A stretch of DNA of 5,149 nucleotides from Syntrophomonadaceae bacterium (lineage in GTDB: Bacteria; Bacillota; Syntrophomonadia; Syntrophomonadales; Syntrophomonadaceae): the NCBI GenBank assembly GCA_030526885.1, contig JAUNBV010000127.1, positions 1 to 5,149 on the forward strand. Direction: 5' to 3'. Below are positions 1-5,149 of this stretch, piece by piece. The notes under the pieces were generated by a model that was given only the letters and a program-made list of their open reading frames with translations, made no database searches and was not told where the DNA came from. Each line of letters begins with the position of its first letter. Position 1 is the first letter of the stretch. Position numbers and translations under genes: made by a program.

Positions 1-2153
1 GTGAAGCTGTGCGTGTCTGTGTCCGTTGCCGCGTAGTGATATGCGGTGGAGTCGGTGGGCCACTTGGTTGGCCATGTGGCGGGCGCGGAATTGTTCGTGC
101 TGATATAGTATTCCACACCCCGCGCCACGCTGATGGTGATGCTGTCCGAGGTGGGGCACAGCTCGTCAGTCTGGACGACGGGAGCCGTGGGCGCTGCCGC
201 GTGGGAGAGCGCCGTCTCGAAAACTTTCCGCGTTCTGCCCGGGGCGTTCTCGTCGCGGATGGTCAGGGCGTCGCCCGCAACGAAGCCCACGGCAGTATCG
301 CCGGCGGCGCAAGCGATCCAGTTACTGCCATTCAGCGAATACTCCATGGCGGTGGTGGTGTTCGTTATCTTCCCGTCCTTGACGCTGTAATCCACGTCGG
401 TGAGCTTTTCCCAGACCAGGAAGGTACAGTTTGCGGAGATGACTACATCGTTGGATTTGATATTAAATGTATAGCTGCCCGCCGGAGTGGTATCCGTGGT
501 GGTTATTGTCAGCGCCGAGCCGGCTTGCCCGGTGTTGTCAAAGGCGGTCGTCACGCCGGTGGGGGCGCTGCCGCCATCCCAGACGATTTCCGGGGCAAAG
601 GTGGTGTCCCTATAGCCGGTCGCGGTCACCGCATAGGCGGTATCACTCCCCGTGCCGCGAGTGGGGATATTGTTTTCCACCGCAGTTTGCGCCGCTACGG
701 CGATGCTGCGGTTGTCCGTCCAGCTCGCATAGAGCGTCGCAGTGCTTCCCGCCGGAACGTCGGTCGTCCACGGGGCGGTCACGATGCCCTTGCCGTCGCC
801 ATCTATGTACTTTGTTCCAGCACCGTTTACCGCGCTGTAATAGCCGTTGAAAGTGTAGTCCGCCCGCGTGGGAGGCGTAACCGTTGGCAAAACCGCGTCA
901 TAGGTGGCTTCCACCGACGCGGGCGTATCAGACCCGCCCTGATTGTTGAGGGCGAGTTCGTATGTCTTGGGCACAAACTTGGCGTAGACCGATATCTCCT
1001 GCCCGCCTGCGAGAGTGGTGCTGAAATTGTAGGTATTGGTACACGCCTGCTCCTGATACCAACCGTTAAAGGTATAGCCCGTCTTTACCGGGTCAATAGT
1101 CGGCTGAGTGGGCGCTTCGTTATCCAAAACCTCCTGCGCCGCAGGGGTGGAAAGCGCCAAGCCCGTGATATTGTCGCGGAAGGTGACCACGCTTGCAAGC
1201 TGCTCCGTATGGCTTACCGTCGTCTTCCAATCTGTTGCGTTTATATTGTTTTCGTCAACATAGTACACGCTACCGCTTACATTGTCCTTGTGCGCGCCGC
1301 TCTTTCCCTGGTTGCCGGCGTCGCCGTTACGGGCTACATTATTACTCATCCAATCGGTATCCATTGCTGTCTTTGAGACTGTGTTGCCGGGGTAGCCGCC
1401 ATCGCCGGTGCTGCCGGTAGAACCGCCGCTGCCGATGGCCGCGCCCGCGCCTCCTCCTCCTCCTTTGCCGCCGCCGCCGCCTCCGGCGGCATAGGCGAAG
1501 TAAGCAACATTGTTCGCATTAACGAGAAATCCCTCTGCTCCGTTGCCTCTGGAGCCCGCGCTGCCGCTGCTACCGCCCGCGCCGCCCGCAGCAGTGACGG
1601 TGACGCTGCCCTTTACGATAAGGGTGCCCATTCCGCTGCCGCCGTTGCCGCCGATGCCCGCGCCCGCGCCCGCGCCACCGCTGCCGCCCCCGCCGCCTGT
1701 GCCGACGGTTATAGAAGCGTATGCAGAAGGCGTATTCACACCATGTACAGTTACACTGCCGTTGCCGCCGGGGTTGCCATTGCCGCCGTCGTACGCCTTG
1801 CCGCCGGTGGCTTTGACCGTGCCCGCGCCCTCCAATATCAGCGTCGCGCCGCTCGGCACATTGATGCCCGCCTTGCCGCTGGTTTGCTCGCTGGCGGCAC
1901 TGCCGGTGCAGGTGAGGGTAACGCCCGAGGCGATATAGATGGTCACATCGCCGCTGATGGCAAGGTTCGTTTTGCTCGTGTTAGCCGTGACCTTGTAATT
2001 CCCGCCGTTCAGCGTTGTGCCAGCGGTAGAAAGCTCCGTATAGCTCTCCCACGCCTCCGTCGCGCCCGCTGGCGTGCCCAGTGCCGCTAACAGGCCGAAC
2101 ACCATGCAGAGGGTCAGCAGCAGGGACAGGCTCTTTCTCACTATCCGCTTCAT
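1..2153 (-). CDS. Large secreted/surface protein with Gly-rich region and InlB B-type (Listeria-Bacteroides) repeats, 3' end outside window
   Basis: The reading frame stays open from ATG at 2153 to the left edge (717 codons, no stop), so the C-terminus and any cell-wall anchor are not visible. Residues 1-31 form a classic Gram-positive signal peptide: basic MKRIVRK, a Leu-rich core, then a small-residue cleavage region ending PAGA or ATEA. Residues about 35-115 are Thr/Gly/Val-rich short strands suggestive of a parallel beta-helix. Residues about 119-256 are glycine-rich. Two InlB B/Flg_new-type units follow: about 351-395 (GYTFNGWY, then an aromatic VYAKF end) and about 396-480 (DYTFNGYY, then LYASW). 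Residues about 484-717 look like further Ig- or bacterial-surface-type beta domains, with the motif MEYSLNGSNW. A strong RBS (GGGAGGA, 7 bases before ATG) supports the start. Family knowledge links such repeats to adhesins and cell-surface proteins of Firmicutes. The ligand is unknown, and S-layer or carbohydrate binding is only a guess. Confidence 0.88.
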   Translation of the reverse strand, partial: MKRIVRKSLSLLLTLCMVFGLLAALGTPAGATEAWESYTELSTAGTTLNGGNYKVTANTSKTNLAISGDVTIYIASGVTLTCTGSAASEQTSGKAGINVPSGATLILEGAGTVKATGGKAYDGGNGNPGGNGSVTVHGVNTPSAYASITVGTGGGGGSGGAGAGAGIGGNGGSGMGTLIVKGSVTVTAAGGAGGSSGSAGSRGNGAEGFLVNANNVAYFAYAAGGGGGGKGGGGGAGAAIGSGGSTGSTGDGGYPGNTVSKTAMDTDWMSNNVARNGDAGNQGKSGAHKDNVSGSVYYVDENNINATDWKTTVSHTEQLASVVTFRDNITGLALSTPAAQEVLDNEAPTQPTIDPVKTGYTFNGWYQEQACTNTYNFSTTLAGGQEISVYAKFVPKTYELALNNQGGSDTPASVEATYDAVLPTVTPPTRADYTFNGYYSAVNGAGTKYIDGDGKGIVTAPWTTDVPAGSTATLYASWTDNRSIAVAAQTAVENNIPTRGTGSDTAYAVTATGYRDTTFAPEIVWDGGSAPTGVTTAFDNTGQAGSALTITTTDTTPAGSYTFNIKSNDVVISANCTFLVWEKLTDVDYSVKDGKITNTTTAMEYSLNGSNWIACAAGDTAVGFVAGDALTIRDENAPGRTRKVFETALSHAAAPTAPVVQTDELCPTSDSITISVARGVEYYISTNNSAPATWPTKWPTDSTAYHYAATDTDTHSF
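714..1103 (-). other. Two InlB B / Flg_new-type repeat units within the surface protein
   Basis: Residues about 351-395 read as a standard unit: PTIDPVKTGY, then TFNGWY, an acidic and polar middle, and VYAKF. Residues about 396-480 hold a second, longer unit with YELALNNQGG, YDAVLP, DYTFNGYY and LYASW. The G-Y-x-F-x-G-W-Y core and the terminal aromatic-A-x-W/F strand are the hallmarks of the Listeria-Bacteroides repeat first described in internalin B. The second unit has an insertion of about 20 residues around a DGDGKG turn and has NGYY in place of NGWY. Confidence 0.8.
1386..1799 (-). repeat. Glycine-rich low-complexity coding segment of the surface protein
   Basis: This covers about residues 119-256 of the surface protein. 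It contains two poly-Gly cores, near residues 152-176 (TGGGGGSGGAGAGAG) and 224-235 (GGGGGGKGGGGG), plus many GGxG, GSxG and GNxG units. The DNA is correspondingly rich in gcc/gcg/ccg triplets on the plus strand. The segment probably forms a flexible or polyglycine-II-like stretch between the N-terminal beta domain and the InlB repeats. Such DNA is prone to slippage, so its length may vary between strains. It also produces proline-rich open frames on the opposite strand that are not genes. Confidence 0.8.
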
Positions 2154-2327
2154 TTTTGTATCCTCCCTGTTTTCGTTATAATTCTATTTTATCCCGCCCT
2201 TTGGGGGACAGAGGTTTTCCATCGGGCGAAGTGCGGCGCCGCGCCGCTCTCGCCAAAGGCGTGTCTCCCTGGCCCTCGATAACCGCGCCAGAGGATGGCT
2301 GCCAACTGCTGTCCGGGCGGCAGGGCC
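2154..2327 (-). promoter_or_regulatory. GC-rich untranslated leader of the surface-protein gene, possibly structured
   Basis: This stretch has no convincing gene. Read on the minus strand it offers several complementary pairs. GGCCCT (2322-2327) can pair with AGGGCC (2271-2276) and encloses a small GCCA/TGGC hairpin (2287-2299). CGCC/GGCG forms a tight hairpin at 2251-2261. GCGGCG/CGCCGC occurs at 2233-2247. CGCCC (2224-2228) can pair with GGGCG (2195-2199). An AT-rich stretch and the RBS follow. I recognise no known riboswitch class in it. The pairings were found by eye, without a folding energy, and GC-rich DNA makes some of them expected by chance. Confidence 0.35.
2161..2167 (-). promoter_or_regulatory. 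Ribosome binding site of the surface-protein gene
   Basis: On the minus strand this reads GGGAGGA, followed by TACAAAA and ATG. It is a near-perfect anti-Shine-Dalgarno match at ideal spacing, and it fixes the start at 2153 in front of a signal peptide. Confidence 0.9.
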
Positions 2328-2333
2328 GATTCC

Positions 2334-2367
2334 AGCATAGCAAGCAAAGGGCACCAAATTGGCACCA
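2334..2367 (-). promoter_or_regulatory. Candidate SARP/OmpR-type operator and promoter for the surface-protein gene
   Basis: On the minus strand, TGGTGCC occurs twice (2367-2361 and 2356-2350), exactly 11 bases apart from start to start with the 4-base spacer AATT. Ten bases downstream of the second copy is TATGCT (2339-2334), a 4/6 match to the -10 consensus; there is no good -35. Promoters activated by SARP regulators typically have heptamer direct repeats on an 11-bp period just upstream of the -10 and lack a strong -35. The neighbouring response regulator has this type of DNA-binding domain. The repeat is directly visible; its role as an operator is inference. Only two copies are seen. 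Confidence 0.4.
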
Positions 2368-2383
2368 GATTCCCCTAAAAGCG

Positions 2384-2422
2384 AAAAAAAGAGCCGCCTT
2401 TAGATTCTTTTTCCAAAGGCGG
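2384..2422 (-). terminator. Intrinsic terminator of the kinase-regulator operon
   Basis: On the minus strand, CCGCCTTT (2422-2415) pairs perfectly with AAAGGCGG (2401-2394) across a 13-base loop. The stem is followed by CTC and a run of seven T (2390-2384). It begins 25 bases past the response-regulator stop. This separates the regulator transcript from the surface-protein gene, which therefore needs its own promoter or read-through. Confidence 0.9.
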
Positions 2423-2447
2423 ACACGAAAAGGCTGGTTTTTCTTTT

Positions 2448-3251
2448 TTACAGATACTTCAGCATCAGCTCTCCGGCTGTGAATTCGGCCCATGCGTATT
2501 GCGACATATACTCCCCGTGGTAGGAGTTGATGGCGGTGATGTCGGTAGCGAGGCGGTAGAGGTCGCAGTCCACGTACCTGACGTCTATGCCGTAGGCGTT
2601 GTGATTCCTGACGAGCAGTTCTCCCACGCCAAGGTGGTTTAAGGTCTTGCTGAGGGCGGACAGATAGTTATGGATCTGGCTTTTCCGTGAAGCCCCGTAT
2701 TTCCCGTCATCCCACAGGCGGTCTGCAATCTCGGCCAGGGTGCTGGTCGCGCCGCGCCGGTCGATGAAATAGGCCAGCAGCTCCTTGCTGCGCTGCCGGG
2801 GGAAGGCCACGGGCCGCCCGTCCACAAATACCTCAAAGCTGCCGAAGCATTGTACCCGGACGCGCTTGCCGCTGTCCTGGCGGTTTTCCGTGCTGTGCAG
2901 ATATTTCATCGTTTCCAGAATCTTTTCCGCAGACGGCGGCTTGAGTACATATCCGCAGGCGTGGACGCTGTATGCTTCCAGCGCGTATTCGGCGAAGCCG
3001 GTGACGAAAACAACATTGGTCGCGCCGCTCATATCCTTGAGCCGTTTCGCCAGCTCCAGCCCGCTCATGCCGGGCATTTCGATGTCCAGAAAGGCGACGT
3101 GCGGCACGAAGCCTTTGTCCCGTACCTCGCGGAGCAGTTCGGAGGCGTGGCGAAAGCCCCTTACCTCCGCCGTGGGCAGGGCCTCCCCGATGGACCGCAT
3201 TAAGATATTTAAGGCTCCCGCCTCGTTGTCAAGCGCCGCAATTTTCATCAT
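2448..3251 (-). CDS. Response regulator with receiver domain and SARP/OmpR-type winged-helix output domain
   Basis: This is the cytoplasmic transcription factor of a two-component system (267 aa). Residues 3-120 are a receiver domain: phosphoacceptor D56 in FLDIEMPGMSG, conserved T84, and K104 in the KPP motif. The first acidic patch reads D8-N9-E10 instead of the usual DDE. Residues about 131-227 are a winged-helix DNA-binding domain of the trans_reg_C type (VRVQCFGSFEVFVDGRPVAF at the start, RSKELLAYFIDRRG, LWDD). This placement beta strands, HTH, wing resembles SARP proteins. Residues 228-267 (CDLYRL, YHGEYMSQYAW) look like a minimal remnant of the BTAD helical domain. Two adjacent ATGs (3251, 3248) are possible starts; AGGG lies 5 or 8 bases upstream respectively. 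It starts one base after the kinase stop, so the two are co-transcribed. The regulon is unknown; the downstream surface-protein gene is the obvious local candidate. Confidence 0.93.
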   Translation of the reverse strand: MMKIAALDNEAGALNILMRSIGEALPTAEVRGFRHASELLREVRDKGFVPHVAFLDIEMPGMSGLELAKRLKDMSGATNVVFVTGFAEYALEAYSVHACGYVLKPPSAEKILETMKYLHSTENRQDSGKRVRVQCFGSFEVFVDGRPVAFPRQRSKELLAYFIDRRGATSTLAEIADRLWDDGKYGASRKSQIHNYLSALSKTLNHLGVGELLVRNHNAYGIDVRYVDCDLYRLATDITAINSYHGEYMSQYAWAEFTAGELMLKYL

Positions 3252-3252
3252 A

Positions 3253-4539
3253 TTATCCCTCTCCGTTCGGTATAGTCAAAACTGCCGTGGTACCCACGCC
3301 GGGGACGCTATCGATGACAAGCGTGCCGCCGCACATCTGGGCCAGACGGCTGCGCACATTGTCGATGCCGATGTGGGTGCGCCCATCCGCTTTGGGTGTG
3401 TTCACATCGAAGCCGACGCCGTCGTCTTTTACGGTAACGATATAGTTTCCGTCCTTCTCTGCCGTGGAAATGCGTACCGTGCCGCCGCATTCCCGCTGCA
3501 TTATGCCATAGCGCACGGCGTTCTCCACGATGGGCTGGAGCGTCAACGCCGGGAGGCGAAACAGCGTGGGCCCGATGTCGTATTCCACCCGCAAATCCTC
3601 TTTGAATCTTTTTTGCTCCAGCGAAAGGTAATTGCGCACGTGCCGCAGCTCCTGCTCAAAGGCGATGGGCCTGGCCGCCGAGAGGGACTCCAGATTGGCG
3701 CGAAGATATTCGGAAAACTCTACGGTGGCCTGCTCCGCCTCCGGCGCTCTGCCGTGGCACAGGTCCTGAATGGCGCACAGGGCATTGTAGAGGAAATGGG
3801 GCTGTATCTGCGTTAGCATGATGGCGGTTTTCATCTCGTTCTCACGCTTCATGGCGTCCATTTCCTGCCGAATCTGCAAGCTGACGTAAAGCAGCACAAA
3901 TGACACGGTGCAGCCGGCGTAAATCAGCATTATGTTTTCGAATACGGCCTCCGCGACGGCGCAGGCCATGGGGATGAGCAGATAGGCCAGCAGCATGGCA
4001 ATATCCCGCACGTCGAGGTATTTGCGGTTGCGCACGGCCATGACCGCGTTGGCGCCGGCGATGAATAGCATCACGCCGATGGACAGGTCGTTGAGCGGCC
4101 CGGCCTGAAAGGTATTGTTTTCGTCAAAGTAGAACAGCAGCCCCGTGAACTGCGAAACCACCGTGAGCAGTATCATCCCCACGGTGACGGCGGCGGAAAT
4201 ATACAGCAGCGTCTTGTTCAAGCCGGGCCGCTTGTAGGATATGTAGGCGGTGACAAAGGCGGTGAGCAAATAGTTATAGGAATAGCTGAGGCCATAGACC
4301 AAAAAGTTGATGCCGTATTCCAGCGGGCGTACATAAGCCTCGGGCCGCCCGCCCAGCCCCCATGAGATGGAGTCCAGCAGCAGCAGGACGGAATGTACCA
4401 CAAGCGAACACAGCAGGATGCGGGAGGTCTTTGTACGATAGGATCTGGTGATGAGCATCCCGGTCAGCAGGGCGACGGCAACGCTGAAGCCGGTCAGCTC
4501 GATGGACATGTTGATGGTTTTTATGGTCACATAATCCAT
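3253..4539 (-). CDS. Membrane sensor histidine kinase, YesM/LytS type (His_kinase + HATPase_c), seven predicted TM helices
   Basis: This 428-residue protein autophosphorylates on a His and passes the phosphate to the co-transcribed regulator. Seven hydrophobic segments fill residues about 16-30, 41-60, 76-100, 111-131, 152-169, 180-200 and 203-223, with only short loops. The longest probable outside loop is about 132-151, so the signal may be sensed within the membrane. A short linker (about 224-240) leads to the His_kinase motif TQIQPHFLYNAL with H248 as phosphoacceptor. The ATPase domain has the N box QPIVENAVRYG (N340), the G1 box DDGVGF (372-377) and the HIGIDNVRSRL segment (389-399). I chose ATG 4539 because GGGGGCGG lies just upstream. 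An in-frame GTG at 4575 would add 12 residues but has no ribosome binding site. The stop lies one base before the regulator's ATG. The ligand cannot be read from the sequence. Confidence 0.93.
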   Translation of the reverse strand: MDYVTIKTINMSIELTGFSVAVALLTGMLITRSYRTKTSRILLCSLVVHSVLLLLDSISWGLGGRPEAYVRPLEYGINFLVYGLSYSYNYLLTAFVTAYISYKRPGLNKTLLYISAAVTVGMILLTVVSQFTGLLFYFDENNTFQAGPLNDLSIGVMLFIAGANAVMAVRNRKYLDVRDIAMLLAYLLIPMACAVAEAVFENIMLIYAGCTVSFVLLYVSLQIRQEMDAMKRENEMKTAIMLTQIQPHFLYNALCAIQDLCHGRAPEAEQATVEFSEYLRANLESLSAARPIAFEQELRHVRNYLSLEQKRFKEDLRVEYDIGPTLFRLPALTLQPIVENAVRYGIMQRECGGTVRISTAEKDGNYIVTVKDDGVGFDVNTPKADGRTHIGIDNVRSRLAQMCGGTLVIDSVPGVGTTAVLTIPNGEG

Positions 4540-4576
4540 TTCGCCGCCCCCTGTCTCCGTACACCGTTTTATCACC

Positions 4577-4618
4577 GGCGCAAAGGCACGCCTTTACTAA
4601 AAAAAAATACCAAGCGCC
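4577..4618 (-). other. Hairpin-forming 5' untranslated segment of the kinase-regulator mRNA
   Basis: On the minus strand, GGCGC (4618-4614) can pair with GCGCC (4581-4577). The region between them contains a run of nine T and a perfect AAAGGC-GT-GCCTTT inverted repeat (4595-4582). It lies between the promoter and the kinase start. It could be an mRNA hairpin or a dyad operator. It is not a terminator, because the T run precedes the hairpin in the transcript. Confidence 0.4.
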
Positions 4619-4630
4619 TAAAACAATAAT

Positions 4631-4659
4631 ATAATACAAAGAATCGCGGTGATGTTCAA
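4631..4659 (-). promoter_or_regulatory. Sigma-A-like promoter of the kinase-regulator operon
   Basis: On the minus strand this is TTGAAC (4659-4654), a 17-base spacer, then TATTAT (4636-4631). The matches are 4/6 at -35 and 5/6 at -10, at optimal spacing and in an AT-rich setting. The predicted transcript start near 4624 leaves a leader of about 85 bases before the ATG at 4539. Confidence 0.7.
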
Positions 4660-4683
4660 TTTGTTTTTCCTTTTCGCGCCGCG

Positions 4684-4712
4684 TTGCACCCGTGGTATAA
4701 TTATAGTATAAC
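4684..4712 (+). promoter_or_regulatory. Possible promoter for the Fic gene
   Basis: TTGCAC (4684-4689) and TATAAC (4707-4712) are separated by 17 bases. Two more -10-like hexamers, TATAAT (4696-4701) and TATAGT (4702-4707), overlap it. The -35 is a poor match, so the exact -10 is uncertain, but this AT-rich cluster is the only good plus-strand candidate before the Fic start. The predicted leader is about 65-75 bases. It sits back-to-back with the kinase promoter without overlapping it. Confidence 0.45.
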
Positions 4713-4786
4713 AAGGCCACTAAAGAAGGCGCCTGCTGTGCCCTCTTGGGGCGACGATGAAATAATTATGAAAGTGCGGTAATGAC

Positions 4787-5149
4787 ATGGTACTTGAAAA
4801 CCTCTTAGGAATCACGGACCCCACGGAGCTTGCCAGAGCCGAGGAAAGAATCAGCAAAAGGAAAGCCCTTGAACTATTGGAAACCGGTCTTCTGGATACT
4901 TTCCCGGTGGGCAGCTTTGAGGGGCTTGCTATGATTCATCGCTTTCTTTTCGAGGAAATCTATGCGTTTGCCGGAGAAATACGCAATATTAACATAGCCA
5001 AGGGCAATTTCCGCTTTGCCCCCGTCATGTACCTCGACGCGGCGCTGGATAATATCGCTAAGATGCCGCAGTCAGGTTTTGATGAAATCATTGAGAAGTA
5101 TGTGGAAATGAACGTAGCCCATCCCTTCCGCGAGGGAAACGGCAGAAGC
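4787..5149 (+). CDS. Fic/DOC-family protein (probable AMP-transferase), C-terminus outside window
   Basis: The frame is open from ATG 4787 to the right edge (121 codons). It ends in HPFREGNGRS (residues 112-121), the Fic catalytic loop: H112 is the general base, and the following residues bind the phosphates and Mg of ATP. Upstream are typical Fic-core features: MIHRFLFEEIYAFAGEIRNI (49-68), the flap region NFRFAP (74-79) and EKYVEMNVAHPF (103-114). Fic proteins usually transfer AMP to target hydroxyls. The layout resembles, from memory, small class III Fic proteins such as Neisseria NmFic, which are held inactive by a C-terminal helix. That helix would lie beyond the edge. No inhibitory S/TxxxE(G/N) motif is seen in the N-terminal 46 residues, which argues against class II, and no antitoxin gene precedes it, which argues against class I. 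The start is the first in-frame ATG after a stop at 4769; its ribosome binding site is weak. Confidence 0.9.
   Translation, partial: MVLENLLGITDPTELARAEERISKRKALELLETGLLDTFPVGSFEGLAMIHRFLFEEIYAFAGEIRNINIAKGNFRFAPVMYLDAALDNIAKMPQSGFDEIIEKYVEMNVAHPFREGNGRS

Noticed and set aside
1244..1258. 15-base identity with 4113-4127 (tattgttttcgtcaa)
   Set aside because: Both copies encode Asp-Glu-Asn-Asn in frame within unrelated proteins. There is no flanking similarity, so a shared codon choice or chance explains it.
9..1376. Long plus-strand open frame of 455 codons
   Set aside because: It is codon-aligned antisense to the surface-protein gene. The translation is Arg/Gly-rich without domains, while the minus strand gives a signal peptide and recognisable repeats.
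1510..1938. Proline-rich plus-strand open frame
   Set aside because: It is the antisense reading of the glycine-rich segment (gcc/ccg triplets). It has no ribosome binding site and no domain.
2154..2330. c-di-GMP or other known riboswitch before the surface-protein gene
   Set aside because: I looked for the conserved c-di-GMP-I core and other familiar aptamer motifs and saw none.
2081..2482. Plus-strand open frame across the intergenic region
   Set aside because: Composition is basic and low in complexity, it is antisense to the signal peptide and terminator, and it has no supporting start signal.
2176..2493. Minus-strand open frame of 105 codons overlapping the regulator's 3' end
   Set aside because: It would read through the terminator hairpin and leader, has no ribosome binding site, and shows no recognisable domain.
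2785..3816. Plus-strand open frame of 343 codons
   Set aside because: It lies antisense across the response regulator and kinase, both of which have full sets of conserved motifs on the minus strand.
4540..4575. Upstream GTG start for the kinase
   Set aside because: No Shine-Dalgarno sequence precedes it, whereas ATG 4539 has GGGGGCGG at suitable spacing.
4274..4720. Minus-strand open frame upstream of and overlapping the kinase
   Set aside because: It is out of frame with the kinase, crosses the kinase promoter, and its translation has no domain.
4768..4782. Five-codon mini frame (MKVR, stop) just before the Fic start
   Set aside because: It could couple translation to the Fic gene, but it lacks a ribosome binding site and such short frames arise by chance.

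Overview
The window looks like chromosomal DNA from a GC-rich member of the Clostridia, most likely an Oscillospiraceae-type gut Firmicute. This is an inference from four things: strong GGAGG-type ribosome binding sites, a Gram-positive signal peptide, a large secreted protein with Listeria-Bacteroides (InlB B / Flg_new) repeats, and a HisKA-less YesM/LytS-type histidine kinase paired with a SARP-like response regulator. No RNA gene, CRISPR array, insertion sequence or attachment site is visible.

Layout: (1) Bases 1-2153, minus strand, hold the 5' part of a very large secreted or surface protein of at least 717 codons. It starts at 2153 and runs off the left edge with no stop. It has a signal peptide, a beta-helix-like N-terminal part, a long glycine-rich stretch, two InlB-type repeats and further repeat-like beta domains. 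(2) Bases 2154-2447 are intergenic. They contain the ribosome binding site, a GC-rich leader with several possible hairpins, a candidate activator-dependent promoter (two exact 7-bp direct repeats on an 11-bp period beside a -10-like hexamer) and a clear intrinsic terminator that ends the upstream operon. (3) Bases 2448-4539, minus strand, form a two-gene operon: a seven-helix membrane histidine kinase followed one base later by a response regulator. It has a good sigma-A-like promoter at 4631-4659. (4) Bases 4540-4786 are the divergent intergenic region. (5) Bases 4787-5149, plus strand, are the start of a Fic-domain protein, cut by the right edge just inside its catalytic motif.

Proposed logic (inference): the membrane kinase senses an unknown cue and phosphorylates the regulator. 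The regulator's DNA-binding domain belongs to the OmpR/SARP winged-helix class, whose members bind tandem heptamers on an 11-bp period. Exactly such a pair sits between the operon's terminator and the large surface-protein gene, so the likeliest local target is that gene. The Fic gene is divergently transcribed and may be an unrelated neighbour.

The most worthwhile leads are the candidate SARP-type operator/promoter, the structured leader behind it, and the full extent of the surface protein, whose 3' end lies outside the window.
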